From the NCBI GenBank assembly GCA_019638495.1, contig JAHBTQ010000002.1:682001-746000 (forward strand): DNA of 64,000 nucleotides. The letters run 5' to 3'. Positions 25,155 through 33,752 of the stretch are shown in pieces; the stretch's first letter is position 1; every line of letters begins with the position of its first letter. This DNA comes from Taibaiella sp. Lineage in GTDB: Bacteria; Bacteroidota; Bacteroidia; Chitinophagales; Chitinophagaceae. The notes under the pieces are model-generated. The model searched no databases, was not told where the DNA came from, and worked only from the letters and a program-made list of their open reading frames with translations. The position numbers were made by a program, and so were the translations under genes.

Positions 25155-26270
25155 CTAATCGTGACCTAAAAGGTATTTTATCACTACTGTCTTCGAAACG
25201 TGCTCCTCTATCTCCAGTTCAGTTGCTGGGAATGGCGGATTCCTCCGGCCTGATTTCGCCACTCCGCCCGGACTGAAACCACTTGTACAAAGCAATTCCT
25301 TCAAGGCCTCATTTACCACATACTTTTTGTGCGCCATCAATTCCGGAATGTCCAATACAGCCTGCTGCCTGTTTTGCTGCTCATTCATTTTGTCAATCCC
25401 CAACACGTTACGAAGCTGTCGTTCCAGCCTGGTGTTCGTGCCTTCGTTTTGTGTGGGTAGGCTGAGCTGGTTAGCGCGCAAGCCTATCTCGTTCACATAC
25501 AGCTTTTCATTACCGGCAACTATCACTTCAACGCATATCGTACCCACCAGTCTTAATGCTCCTGCAACCCTCGAGGCCAGCATCATTGCGCTCATAGCTA
25601 CTTCCCGGGCTATCCGTCCGGGGCACAACCGGAAGTCTGTCAACATCCTGTCTCTCTGTGCTATCAGCAGCCCGGGTCCATAGCATTCCACAAAGCCGGA
25701 TTCGTTCCTTGATACCGTGATAAGCAACTCCTTTTTCATTTCCAGCGTTGCTTCCTGTTGCAGAAAATTTCCTCCCTCCGTTCCTATCGCCTCAACTGTG
25801 TGAAGCTTGAGGCAACCATTTTTGCTATCCATTGTATCGACACGACTACGTGCATCATCATGTTCCTCATCAAGAGCGGTCAGTTCCTGGGGATTTGTAA
25901 CAACCAATCCTTTTACCACGGGTAACCTCAAGGCCTCCATCTGATCTTTCTGAAGAAATTTATCTTGAATGAGTGCAACCGTTTCGGGGTCCGGGTATGT
26001 CTTTACACCCATTTCACAAAGCCTATTCAAGCCCTCCAAGTTCGTCGCTTCCTCTGCTATGGCTACAACGTCCATCTGCCTTCCGAACGCCACAACATCA
26101 TCAAAACTTGATGGATCCCCCTTAACGTACTGTTCTCTGCCTGCGGCTATTCCTGCAGGTTCTTGAACACCCATCACAGTGACGTCTAGTCCCGCCTCAA
26201 CAGACATTTTCATCAAACGGCATACAACCTCACTACTGCCTATTATTCCGATTCTGAGATTGTCAAGCAT
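25155..26270 (-). CDS. PurK-like ATP-grasp paralogue with lost active-site motifs
   Basis: A 371-aa protein aligned by eye along its whole length with the true PurK at 27949-29076. Shared backbone: LDNLRIGIIG, KGDPSSFDDVVAFGRQMDVV, YPDPETVALIQDKFLQK, then FRLCPGRI, and EKLYVNEIGLRANQ. Key motifs are changed: GGGQLGAML is [19 protein letters not shown] is VDTMDSKNGC, and [13 protein letters not shown] is EIGLRANQLSLPT. The terminal GHITV element is missing. It is therefore unlikely to carboxylate AIR. It may be a sensor or scaffold that still binds a ligand. It is the first gene of the six-gene unit and diverges from lysR, with 236 bp between. Confidence 0.85.
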   Translation of the reverse strand: MLDNLRIGIIGSSEVVCRLMKMSVEAGLDVTVMGVQEPAGIAAGREQYVKGDPSSFDDVVAFGRQMDVVAIAEEATNLEGLNRLCEMGVKTYPDPETVALIQDKFLQKDQMEALRLPVVKGLVVTNPQELTALDEEHDDARSRVDTMDSKNGCLKLHTVEAIGTEGGNFLQQEATLEMKKELLITVSRNESGFVECYGPGLLIAQRDRMLTDFRLCPGRIAREVAMSAMMLASRVAGALRLVGTICVEVIVAGNEKLYVNEIGLRANQLSLPTQNEGTNTRLERQLRNVLGIDKMNEQQNRQQAVLDIPELMAHKKYVVNEALKELLCTSGFSPGGVAKSGRRNPPFPATELEIEEHVSKTVVIKYLLGHD

Positions 26271-26293
26271 GTGATCGCCTTTGTTTTACGGTG

Positions 26294-26301
26294 CAAATAT
26301 G
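26294..26301 (-). promoter_or_regulatory. -7-like box of the PurK-like/icd/sbtA unit
   Basis: CATATTTG on the minus strand, 7 of 8 to TAnnTTTG, 23 nt before the ATG at 26270. The inverted-repeat operator begins 4 bp upstream of it. Confidence 0.4.
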
Positions 26302-26304
26302 AGT

Positions 26305-26372
26305 CGCTAAATACATAATCTAACATTTAACTTTGCAATGTTTTCCATAAACATAGTTTATGTATTTTAGCG
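26305..26372. promoter_or_regulatory. Nested inverted repeats with LysR T-N11-A box between lysR and the PurK-like gene
   Basis: Two nested dyads fill the divergent space. The inner one is CATAAAC-ATA-GTTTATG at 26346-26362 and contains TAAACATAGTTTA, a T-N11-A LysR-type core (26348-26360). The outer arms are CGCTAAATACATA (26305-26317) and TATGTATTTTAGCG (26359-26372), complementary with one extra T. The layout fits a LysR tetramer contacting two sites upstream of the -7 box at 26294-26301. The role is inferred from layout. Confidence 0.55.
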
Positions 26373-26468
26373 AATCTATCACCAGTAAAGGGTTTCACTT
26401 ACAGCGCGCAACTGAAAAAATTTGTCAAAAAGCTGTCTTGAGAACGCCAAGATCGAGAAACATCAGCT

Positions 26469-26476
26469 TAACTTTA
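26469..26476 (+). promoter_or_regulatory. -7-like box of lysR
   Basis: TAACTTTA, 7 of 8 to TAnnTTTG, 30 nt before the ATG at 26507. Confidence 0.3.
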
Positions 26477-26506
26477 TGCCTGACAGCATATTCATAACCC
26501 TTTTTT

Positions 26507-27430
26507 ATGAATTACACACTCAATCAACTCAAGGTATTTTTAAAGGTTACACAGCTCGGCAGTGTCACCAAAGCGGCAGACGAACTGCACCTTACGCAGC
26601 CCGCAGTGTCAATTCAACTTCGGAATTTTCAGGAGCAATTCGATATACCATTAACAGAGGTAGTAGGTCGGCAGCTTTTCGTTACTGACTTTGGCAGAGA
26701 AGTTGCAACTGCTGCCGAGCAAATACTGGAAGGAGTGAACGCGCTCAACTTTAAGACACACGCTCATAAAGGCCAGCTCACAGGCCGGCTTAAGATCTCA
26801 ATTGTTTCTACCGGGAAATATGTGATGCCTCACTTCCTCACAGACTTCATGCGCGAGAACCCGGGCGTTGAACTTTCGATGGATGTAACAAACAAGGCCA
26901 AGGTGCTCGAAAGCCTGGAAAATAATGAAGTAGACTTCTCACTTGTGTCTCTGCTGCCCGACGCCATGGCACTGGAACACGTAAAACTGATGCAAAACAA
27001 GCTTTTTCTGGTTGCAAGCCGCGACTTTGAGTTGACAAAACCCGCCTATAACATATCCATATTAGAGAAGCTGCCGGTCATATTCCGGGAGCAGGGTTCC
27101 GGCACCAGGGTCGTTATGGAGCATTTCCTCAGGGAGCATAAAATTGCCGTCCAGAAAAAGCTGGAGCTAACGTCTAATGAAGCTGTGAAACAAGCTGTGG
27201 TAGCCGGGCTCGGCGTGTCCATCATGCCGTTGATAGGCATAAAAAATGAGCTCGGCAACGGCGAGCTCCAAATAATCCCTGTTAAGAAATTACCGCTAAA
27301 AACAAATTGGCACCTTATATGGCAAAAAGGCAAAAAGTTCTCCGCCGCCGCCGCTACATACCTCGCCTTCATCAGGAAAGAGAAGGATAATATTATCCAC
27401 AACCGCTTCCAGTGGTTCGAGGGGTATTAG
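26507..27430 (+). CDS. LysR-type transcriptional regulator (CbbR/CmpR-like)
   Basis: A 307-aa regulator. Residues 1-62 are the winged helix (LNQLKVFLKVTQLGSVTKAA, LTQPAVSIQLRNFQEQF). Residues 92-300 are the periplasmic-binding-protein-like effector domain, with LKISIVSTGKYVMPHFLTDF and VVAGLGVSIMPLIGI. By eye it is closest to the CbbR/CmpR branch, whose members control CO2 fixation and bicarbonate uptake genes. It diverges from the PurK-like/icd/sbtA unit across a 236-bp region with a LysR box, so it very likely regulates that unit. It converges on purE with a 27-bp gap. Confidence 0.92.
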   Translation: MNYTLNQLKVFLKVTQLGSVTKAADELHLTQPAVSIQLRNFQEQFDIPLTEVVGRQLFVTDFGREVATAAEQILEGVNALNFKTHAHKGQLTGRLKISIVSTGKYVMPHFLTDFMRENPGVELSMDVTNKAKVLESLENNEVDFSLVSLLPDAMALEHVKLMQNKLFLVASRDFELTKPAYNISILEKLPVIFREQGSGTRVVMEHFLREHKIAVQKKLELTSNEAVKQAVVAGLGVSIMPLIGIKNELGNGELQIIPVKKLPLKTNWHLIWQKGKKFSAAAATYLAFIRKEKDNIIHNRFQWFEGY

Positions 27431-27457
27431 GCAGCAATACAGCCCTTATCAGGAGAT

Positions 27458-27949
27458 CTACATATCCTTCAGCAGTCCTTCATTCTGCTTGTTCACCTTC
27501 TCCCTGTTGGCAGCCTTGAGCGCTTTCAGCTTTTCGCGGAGGCTTTCGTCACCCACAGATAATATCTGGGCAGCCAGTACACCGGCATTGTGAGCGCCGT
27601 CTATAGCCACCGTAGCCACAGGCACATCAGACGGCATCTGCACTATAGACAGGAGCGAATCAAGCCCGTTCATAGAGTGTGTAGACTTAATAGGCACACC
27701 TATCACAGGCACCTCACTCAGTGCTGCCATCATGCCCGGCAAGTGTGCAGCCCCACCGGCACCGGCTATTACCACCGCTATCTGGCGCTCAGCCAGAGAC
27801 GCCGCATATTCATACATCCATTGCGGACTGCGATGTGCAGACACTACCATAAACTCATAAGGTATGCCAAACGACGCCAGCACCTTTGCTGCCGCCTGCA
27901 TGGTGGGCGCGTCAGATGAGCTACCCATTATTATTCCTACTTTCTTCAT
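27458..27949 (-). CDS. purE: N5-carboxyaminoimidazole ribonucleotide mutase
   Basis: A 163-aa class I PurE that converts N5-CAIR to CAIR in purine synthesis. It shows [20 protein letters not shown] (5-24), the catalytic [15 protein letters not shown] loop with its His (about 43), [16 protein letters not shown] (about 70-85), and [20 protein letters not shown]. Its ATG shares one base with the purK stop (TAATG), so the pair is coupled. Confidence 0.97.
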   Translation of the reverse strand: MKKVGIIMGSSSDAPTMQAAAKVLASFGIPYEFMVVSAHRSPQWMYEYAASLAERQIAVVIAGAGGAAHLPGMMAALSEVPVIGVPIKSTHSMNGLDSLLSIVQMPSDVPVATVAIDGAHNAGVLAAQILSVGDESLREKLKALKAANREKVNKQNEGLLKDM

Positions 27950-29076
27950 TAGTGTTCGTTTAATGCCTTCTTGATAATTAATGACCTTGCAATGGCATCT
28001 TCGCGCCGGGCATCAGTCACCGTTATATGGCCCATCTTCCTGCCCGGCTTGCCTCCTTGCTTGCCATACCAGTGCATGTGCACATCGCCCGCCCGCACCA
28101 TTTCCTTAAGCGCGTGCGTATATGCGGCTTTGTGTTGCGCAGCAGGCTCTATCAGGTTCAGCATCACCGATGCGCGCGTTGTTTGTGCGCTGCCCGGTGG
28201 CAGCCCTAGTATCAGGCGCGCCTGCTGCTCAAATTGGGAGGTAGCCGCCGCTTCTATAGTGTGGTGGCCGCTATTATGGGCACGTGGCGCCAGCTCGTTC
28301 ACATATATTTTTCCGGCCTGGTCTATAAACATCTCCACAGCCATTATACCGGTAAGGTTCATTGCAGTGGCCACCTTCCTGGCCAGGTCACTTGCCTCCG
28401 CTACCGCCGCATCATTCAGTCCCGCAGGACATACCTGGAAGTCGAGCAGGTTCAGGGCCGGGTCAAACTCCATCAGCACAGGATCATACACTTCCATATT
28501 TCCTGCAGCATCGCGCGCTACTATCACAGATATTTCCTTTTCCAGTTTTATCTTCTCCTCCAGCACACTGGGCTCGTCAAATGCTGTTTCCATATCAGCT
28601 ACGCTATTCAGCATCTGCACGCCCTTGCCATCATATCCGGCTCTGCACTTCTTCAGGCACGCAGGCAGCCTGTCTGCATATTGTCTCAGTTCGGCACGGT
28701 TGTTTACCAGCACACCACTTACCACCGGTATGCCGTGCGCCTGCATAAACTGCTTCTGCACATATTTGTCCTGTATTGTCTCTATCGTGTGTGGCGAGGG
28801 ATATACCTTCTTCCCCATTTCGGCCAGCGCCTTCAGGGCATCGGTATTTACAGCTTCCATTTCTATGGTCACCACATCCAGTTCCTTGCCAAAGGCCATA
28901 ACATCATCATAGCTCATGGGGTCGCCCACCTTAAATGACGCAGTATAGCGTGCGCAGGGGGCATTCTTGTCCTTGTCCAGCACCGCCACATCCAGGCCAT
29001 AGTCTATCGCATACCGCAGCAGCATGGCGCCAAGCTGGCCGCCGCCCAGTATCCCTATTTTCACGTTATCAAACAT
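27949..29076 (-). CDS. purK: N5-carboxyaminoimidazole ribonucleotide synthase
   Basis: A 375-aa ATP-grasp enzyme that makes N5-CAIR from AIR, ATP and bicarbonate. Active-site motifs are intact: [12 protein letters not shown] (about 7-18), [14 protein letters not shown] (about 141-154), [17 protein letters not shown], and [19 protein letters not shown] (about 266-284), followed by the C-terminal KMGHITV element. The ATG at 29076 is used; the frame opens two codons upstream with TTG. It is coupled to purE and is the functional counterpart of the degenerate paralogue at 25155. Confidence 0.97.
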   Translation of the reverse strand: MFDNVKIGILGGGQLGAMLLRYAIDYGLDVAVLDKDKNAPCARYTASFKVGDPMSYDDVMAFGKELDVVTIEMEAVNTDALKALAEMGKKVYPSPHTIETIQDKYVQKQFMQAHGIPVVSGVLVNNRAELRQYADRLPACLKKCRAGYDGKGVQMLNSVADMETAFDEPSVLEEKIKLEKEISVIVARDAAGNMEVYDPVLMEFDPALNLLDFQVCPAGLNDAAVAEASDLARKVATAMNLTGIMAVEMFIDQAGKIYVNELAPRAHNSGHHTIEAAATSQFEQQARLILGLPPGSAQTTRASVMLNLIEPAAQHKAAYTHALKEMVRAGDVHMHWYGKQGGKPGRKMGHITVTDARREDAIARSLIIKKALNEH

Positions 29077-29200
29077 TTGCAACTATTGTTTTGCGCCACA
29101 AAATTGCCAAAATAACCCCACAACAGCAATTTACGTTACCCACGCCTGCCAATATCATGCAACAGTGAGCCATTTCAGCGCTAAATCCTAACTTCATACC

Positions 29201-29728
29201 ATGCACCCTTTCTCACCATTGTCCACCAAGCGCCTCCATCTTCGTGAGCTTACCGATCACGACCTCCATACCATTTACGCGCTACGGACGAACGACGAAG
29301 TGCGGCGCTACATTGGCCGGCCGCCGCTGAAAGACGTGAGCGAAGCGCAAGCCTTTATTGACCGGATCAAAGCAGGCTACGCCGGCAAGAACACCTGTTA
29401 CTGGGTAATTACCCTAAAGGACACGGGCGAACTCATTGGCACAATCTGCCTCTGGAACATATCTGCTGACGAAACTACTGCCGAGATAGGATATGAAATG
29501 TTGCCACAGCATCATGGAAACGGCTATATGCACGAAGCCATGTCTGCAGTTTTAGCTTTCAGCTTCGGCACATTACACCTGCAAGCCATTGAGGCATTCA
29601 CCCACAGCAGCAACGCCCGCTCCCGACACTTGTTGCAAAAGCATGGCTTCACATTGTGTGAAGGCCGCAAGGACCCCGATGTCCCCACAAATGTGGTGTA
29701 CCGGAAGGAAATGCTCGCGGCCTCCTGA
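29201..29728 (+). CDS. GNAT acetyltransferase, RimJ/RimL-like
   Basis: A 175-aa acetyltransferase. The N-terminus STKRLHLRELTDHDLHTIYA and the body (GELIGTICLWNISADETTAE, GYEMLPQHHGNGYMHEAMSA) carry GNAT motif A, with the acetyl-CoA loop in QHHGNGYM. The C-terminus ARSRHLLQKHGFTL is motif B. The nearest families acetylate ribosomal-protein or other N-termini, or small amines; the substrate cannot be told. It diverges from purK, 124 bp away. Confidence 0.9.
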   Translation: MHPFSPLSTKRLHLRELTDHDLHTIYALRTNDEVRRYIGRPPLKDVSEAQAFIDRIKAGYAGKNTCYWVITLKDTGELIGTICLWNISADETTAEIGYEMLPQHHGNGYMHEAMSAVLAFSFGTLHLQAIEAFTHSSNARSRHLLQKHGFTLCEGRKDPDVPTNVVYRKEMLAAS

Positions 29729-29773
29729 CGAGCTGAAACACAAGGTAAAACACCTCTCAAATGAACATTTATT

Positions 29774-29781
29774 TATCTTTA
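29774..29781 (+). promoter_or_regulatory. -7-like box just before the gene at 29786
   Basis: TATCTTTA, 7 of 8 to TAnnTTTG, ending 4 nt before the ATG at 29786. Confidence 0.3.
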
Positions 29782-29785
29782 TAGT

Positions 29786-30202
29786 ATGAAAAAGCTCTCC
29801 CTTGTCCTTTTATTTGCACCAATCGTTGCCTTCTGTCAATCTCAGAAAGATTATGAACGTACTTTCACCAGGTTTGTAGAATTCTATAATAAGAAGCAAG
29901 CTGACAGCATTGCTCATATGTGGTTTGGTGAGGACGGAATAGAAAGCATGTGGAATTCAGAACTGGTAGCAAAACTACACACCGACTACGGAAAGCTACA
30001 GTCCTACTCATACCTGGGTATTGACAAGGAAGACCCCAATTCGGGATTGGCCGTTTTCAAAACCAAATTCTCCAAAGCTGGCTGGAAGACAACAAGCTTC
30101 ACTATTGAGTCCAACGGGTCCCTCGGCACATTCAGGTTTATAACTTCTTCTGATGGCATCGACAAACTGCTAAAGGAAGAAAAACAGAAGGGAAAGAAGT
30201 AA
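29786..30202 (+). CDS. Small secreted protein, NTF2/DUF3887-like
   Basis: A 138-aa protein with signal peptide MKKLSLVLLFAPIVAFCQ. The mature start (FTRFVEFYNKKQADSIAHMW) is a helix like the first helix of NTF2-like DUF3887 proteins. A strand-rich part follows (AVFKTKFSKAGWKTTSFTIE, GTFRFITSS). The tail is Lys/Glu rich. No active-site residues stand out, and the domain call is by eye. It converges on the 86-aa gene (57-bp gap). Confidence 0.55.
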   Translation: MKKLSLVLLFAPIVAFCQSQKDYERTFTRFVEFYNKKQADSIAHMWFGEDGIESMWNSELVAKLHTDYGKLQSYSYLGIDKEDPNSGLAVFKTKFSKAGWKTTSFTIESNGSLGTFRFITSSDGIDKLLKEEKQKGKK

Positions 30203-30259
30203 CTGACGTACACGTACAGGTCGTGCAATAGTACCAGGTCACATCGCCCGCATGGATCA

Positions 30260-30520
30260 TTAAACCATAGCAGCCTCTAATCGTGCCGCAAACACATCGG
30301 TACTATCAGCGATTTTGAACATTAACTGAGTGCCGTCAAAATCATTGGCATTTACGACTACAAAGGTTTTGGGGAACCTATTTTCATCGTTCCCATTTTC
30401 TGCTTCCGCTACAATATCCATTTCAATTGCGTAGAAGTATACAATTGCCGACGTGTTTACATAATAAGTATTGGTGTCCGCCTCTGCTTGTGCATTCTTT
30501 ATCTCAATAAAACCTTTCAT
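30260..30520 (-). CDS. 86-aa protein, function unknown
   Basis: A small protein starting MKGFIEIKNAQAEADTNTYY, predicted mainly beta, with hydrophobic alternation (TSAIVYFYAIEM, FPKTFVVVNANDFDG) and a helical end. No signal peptide or cysteines. No family is recognised. It lies downstream of the DUF4249 gene, beyond a strong hairpin. Confidence 0.5.
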   Translation of the reverse strand: MKGFIEIKNAQAEADTNTYYVNTSAIVYFYAIEMDIVAEAENGNDENRFPKTFVVVNANDFDGTQLMFKIADSTDVFAARLEAAMV

Positions 30521-30561
30521 CGTTTATTCTTTTCGGCCTTTCTAACAGTCCTTTTTGTAAA

Positions 30562-30590
30562 GGGGAGCTGCTAAGACTAGCAGACTCCCC
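30562..30590 (-). terminator. Hairpin after the Spy-like/TonB/DUF4249 operon
   Basis: GGGGAG-CTGCTA-loop-TAGCAG-(a)-CTCCCC, a 12-bp stem with one bulge, 19 bp beyond the DUF4249 stop on the minus strand. The T-run after it is weak (TTTACAAAAAG). It is probably the operon terminator. Confidence 0.55.
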
Positions 30591-30608
30591 ACTCTACATC
30601 CCCTATCC

Positions 30609-31409
30609 TCAATTTATTGTTAGCGACTTTTTAGTCGACGTGTGAGCGCTGAAATATCCAAGCGCACCGCCTCGCATATTCGTTTCCGGGTTGGCGGGGG
30701 TGGCACTTTGCACTCCTCCGGGAGTATTGGTACTCAGTCCGTATAGATATTTGTACATCTCTGCGCTTATACACTGCATGTCCACCGTCACGTTATCTCC
30801 CACTTGCAGCTGTTCTTCATCGCCTGCCATATATCGCAAGGGCAGCGTGATCTTGTTGCCATTTGTTCGTTCGTCGTTTCTGGTAAATATGTCATCTATT
30901 CTCTCGCCATTTCTGTATTGAACAAAACGATACTGGTTTTTTTCAGTCGCCGGATCTTGAAACACTATGTTCACCAGCCTCCGTTCCTCACCAAAGGTGT
31001 TATCGATCCTTGCAAACAGGCTGTCAGGCTCTACCTCTGATGGCATGGTTGACACCGCTGTAAACTCTTGCCCATTTACCGACACACTAAGGGTATATGT
31101 ATGTCCGGGTATGCCCTGCAACATTGGCGACTCAAAATAGCCGGTACTGGTTTCACCAAACATTGTGATGTTTCCTTCATCGTCGGTTATCGATACTACG
31201 GCACCGCTTATGCCCTCAAAGTCATTTGTTTGCTCAAAAGTGCGGGTATTACTTACGACTACAAGAGCCTCGCCCGCATGATTGGTTATTATGGCCTCTA
31301 CAACAGGTTGTGTGGGTGCCGCGTCTGGTTTTATTGTCAGTACCTTTTCACATGAGGTCATTAGGCACGGTATGGCTATTAAAGCTATGGCACGAAGAGT
31401 ACGGTACAT
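30609..31409 (-). CDS. DUF4249 lipoprotein, TonB-receptor partner
   Basis: A 266-aa outer-membrane lipoprotein with lipobox LMTSC (Cys20). The mature part (VVEAIITNHAGEALVVVSNT, AVVSITDDEGNITMFGETST, YTLSVSVNGQEFTAVSTMPS) is the DUF4249 beta-sandwich. The family is nearly always encoded next to a TonB-dependent receptor and may cap it as a SusD-like lid. It begins 3 bp after the receptor stop and is last in the operon. Confidence 0.9.
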   Translation of the reverse strand: MYRTLRAIALIAIPCLMTSCEKVLTIKPDAAPTQPVVEAIITNHAGEALVVVSNTRTFEQTNDFEGISGAVVSITDDEGNITMFGETSTGYFESPMLQGIPGHTYTLSVSVNGQEFTAVSTMPSEVEPDSLFARIDNTFGEERRLVNIVFQDPATEKNQYRFVQYRNGERIDDIFTRNDERTNGNKITLPLRYMAGDEEQLQVGDNVTVDMQCISAEMYKYLYGLSTNTPGGVQSATPANPETNMRGGALGYFSAHTSTKKSLTIN

Positions 31410-31412
31410 GAG

Positions 31413-33728
31413 TTAGAATTTGAAATTGTAGGTTATAGATGGGATGTACTTAAATAGTGCCGTCTGCACCACTTCAGTCTGTCCTGGTTGTGTCTCGCTA
31501 TCCCTGAAGTCTATTACATAGGCGTTCTCTCTGCCATATAAGTTATACACGCCCATCATCAGTTCGTGCAGTTTTCTTTCTCCCCGGGCCATAGTCCAGG
31601 TAGCACCTATGTCCAGCCTGTGATAATTGGGCATGCGATATCCATTCCTGTCTGTGTAGTAATAAACAGTTCGTCCGTCTACCCTATACTTGCCCGTTGG
31701 GAAGGTTATGGCATCACCGGTATAGTATATCCAGTTAGCCGAGAAACTCCATTTTTTATTCAGTTCATACATACCCACTACGGCAATGTCGTGTGTACGA
31801 TCCTGGCGGGCATTGTACCATTTGTTGTCGTTAATACCATTTATCTTCCGCTCGGTCTTCGAGAGGGTGTAGCCTACCCACCCGGTAAATGCACCTACCT
31901 TTTTCTTTATAAGGAATTCTATACCATACGCGCGCCCTACACCATACAATAGTTGCGCATCGATCGGCACACTACTGCTGAACACGTTGGCACCGTTTCT
32001 GTAGTCTATCTGGTTTTGCATCGCTTTGTAGTAAGACTCAATTGTCAGTTCATATGCGCCTTCTTTCAGGTCCTTATACCAGCCCAGTGACACCTGGTCG
32101 GAAATTTCAGGCTTTATATTATTGGTGCTAGCCACCCACTTATCAGTTGGGTTAGATGAGGTCGAGTTCGATATAAGGTGCAGATTCTGTATGTTTCTTG
32201 CATACGAGGTTTTTATCGATGAATTCTCGGTGATGGAATAGCTCAGCGCCACTCGCGGCTCCGGATTGATATAGGTCTTCACCGCTTGCCCACTTTGGTA
32301 ACTCAGCGTGTCTGCTACCTGGCCGGCATTGTCTATCTCATAGAAATCTCCGGCTCCCAGTACGGTAAATGCCGTCAGCCTCACGCCATAGGTCACAGAT
32401 ATTCTTGGTGAAGCCTTCCATGTGTTGGTCGCAAAGATTGCGTTCTCCAGCGAATGTCTCTTTTGCTGAATGAGGTCATTTATTGCAGATTCGTCTGAGG
32501 CGGTTATCTCCCCCGGCCTTATGGTGTGGTAAATACTACTGAACCCCACCTTTACGCTATTGGCATTGTTGGGATACCAGCTTAGGTCCTCTTTTATATT
32601 GTAGTCGCGTATCTGGGAGAATATGTTGAAATTATTTCCACCGTTCTGAATAGATATTGTGTAGTCGTAATTGCTGTAGATGAGCGACGTGTTAGAGAAC
32701 AGCTTGTTGTTAAATATGTGATTCCACCTTGCTGTTCCGGTGCTGTTTCCCCAGGCCAGTCCAAATGTCTCACCTACCCCCAGCTTATCTTTGCCAAAGT
32801 AGCCGGAGAGGTATATCCTGTCCTTCGCACCCAGCGAATAGTTCATTTTGGCGTTCAGATCATAGAAATACAGGGTATTATTGTTTAACCTCGGATCGTC
32901 CGATAGTGCAAGGAACATGTCCGCATAGGTTCGCCTTCCACTTACCAGGAAAGATGATTTGTCCTTTTGTATAGGTCCTTCTATGTTCAGCCTGGACGAT
33001 ATCAGGCCAATGCCTCCACTTACGTTGTAGTCCTTATTATTACCGTCATTCATACGCACATCCATTACAGACGACAACCGCCCTCCATATTGTGCCGGCA
33101 TGCCCGACTTGTAAATTGTCACATCCTTGATAGCATCAGAGTTGAAGGTGGAGAAAAAACCCAGCAGATGCGACGCATTATATACCGTTGCTTCATCTAG
33201 CTGAATGAGGTTCTGGTCACCTGAGCCGCCACGCACGTAAAATCCGCTATTGCCGTCGCCCGCCGATTTTATGCCCGGCAGCAACTGTGCTACCTTTATT
33301 ACGTCCTTCTCTCCCAGCAACACCGGTATTGTCTTAATGTCGTTGACCGATAGCTTTTCTACACCCGTTTGCGGCATCGCCAGGTCCCGCCCTTTCGATT
33401 TGCTTGTTATCACCACTTCCTTCAGGTCCTTTGGCTGTCTGCCCAGCTCCACATTTATAGTAGTGTCATGAGATAAGTTGATGGAAAACGATACAGGCTG
33501 TAAGCCTATTGCACTCACATCTATGTTGCGCGGACCGGCTTTCAGCGTTAGCGAGTAAAAGCCATACTCATTACTTACGGTCCCCACGCTCCCATCAGCG
33601 AGTTTCACTACAGTGCCCGGTAGCGTCTCCCCTGTTGTTGCGGAAGATATACGTCCGCTAATAGTATATTGCTGTGCCTGCGCCATGATGGGGAGCAGAA
33701 AGGCCAGGAGGCCAAATAGTCTGATCAT
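31413..33728 (-). CDS. TonB-dependent receptor with carboxypeptidase-like N-terminal domain
   Basis: A 771-aa outer-membrane receptor. Signal peptide MIRLFGLLAFLLPIMAQAQ, then a CarboxypepD_reg-like domain (about 22-105), a plug domain (about 115-235: KVAQLLPGIKSAGDGNSGFY, GGRLSSVMDVRMNDG), and a 22-strand barrel ending with FKYIPSITYNFKF, where the final Phe is typical. Ligand unknown. It lies 24 bp after the Spy-like gene and 3 bp before the DUF4249 gene, one operon under the LytTR-like promoter site. Confidence 0.94.
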   Translation of the reverse strand: MIRLFGLLAFLLPIMAQAQQYTISGRISSATTGETLPGTVVKLADGSVGTVSNEYGFYSLTLKAGPRNIDVSAIGLQPVSFSINLSHDTTINVELGRQPKDLKEVVITSKSKGRDLAMPQTGVEKLSVNDIKTIPVLLGEKDVIKVAQLLPGIKSAGDGNSGFYVRGGSGDQNLIQLDEATVYNASHLLGFFSTFNSDAIKDVTIYKSGMPAQYGGRLSSVMDVRMNDGNNKDYNVSGGIGLISSRLNIEGPIQKDKSSFLVSGRRTYADMFLALSDDPRLNNNTLYFYDLNAKMNYSLGAKDRIYLSGYFGKDKLGVGETFGLAWGNSTGTARWNHIFNNKLFSNTSLIYSNYDYTISIQNGGNNFNIFSQIRDYNIKEDLSWYPNNANSVKVGFSSIYHTIRPGEITASDESAINDLIQQKRHSLENAIFATNTWKASPRISVTYGVRLTAFTVLGAGDFYEIDNAGQVADTLSYQSGQAVKTYINPEPRVALSYSITENSSIKTSYARNIQNLHLISNSTSSNPTDKWVASTNNIKPEISDQVSLGWYKDLKEGAYELTIESYYKAMQNQIDYRNGANVFSSSVPIDAQLLYGVGRAYGIEFLIKKKVGAFTGWVGYTLSKTERKINGINDNKWYNARQDRTHDIAVVGMYELNKKWSFSANWIYYTGDAITFPTGKYRVDGRTVYYYTDRNGYRMPNYHRLDIGATWTMARGERKLHELMMGVYNLYGRENAYVIDFRDSETQPGQTEVVQTALFKYIPSITYNFKF

Positions 33729-33752
33729 TTTATGTGTTTATGGTTGGGCTTC

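Noticed and set aside
25155..26270. A pseudogene of purK
   Set aside because: The frame is complete with no stop or frameshift, the gene leads a compact operon, and changes cluster in active-site motifs. It looks like a retained pseudoenzyme.
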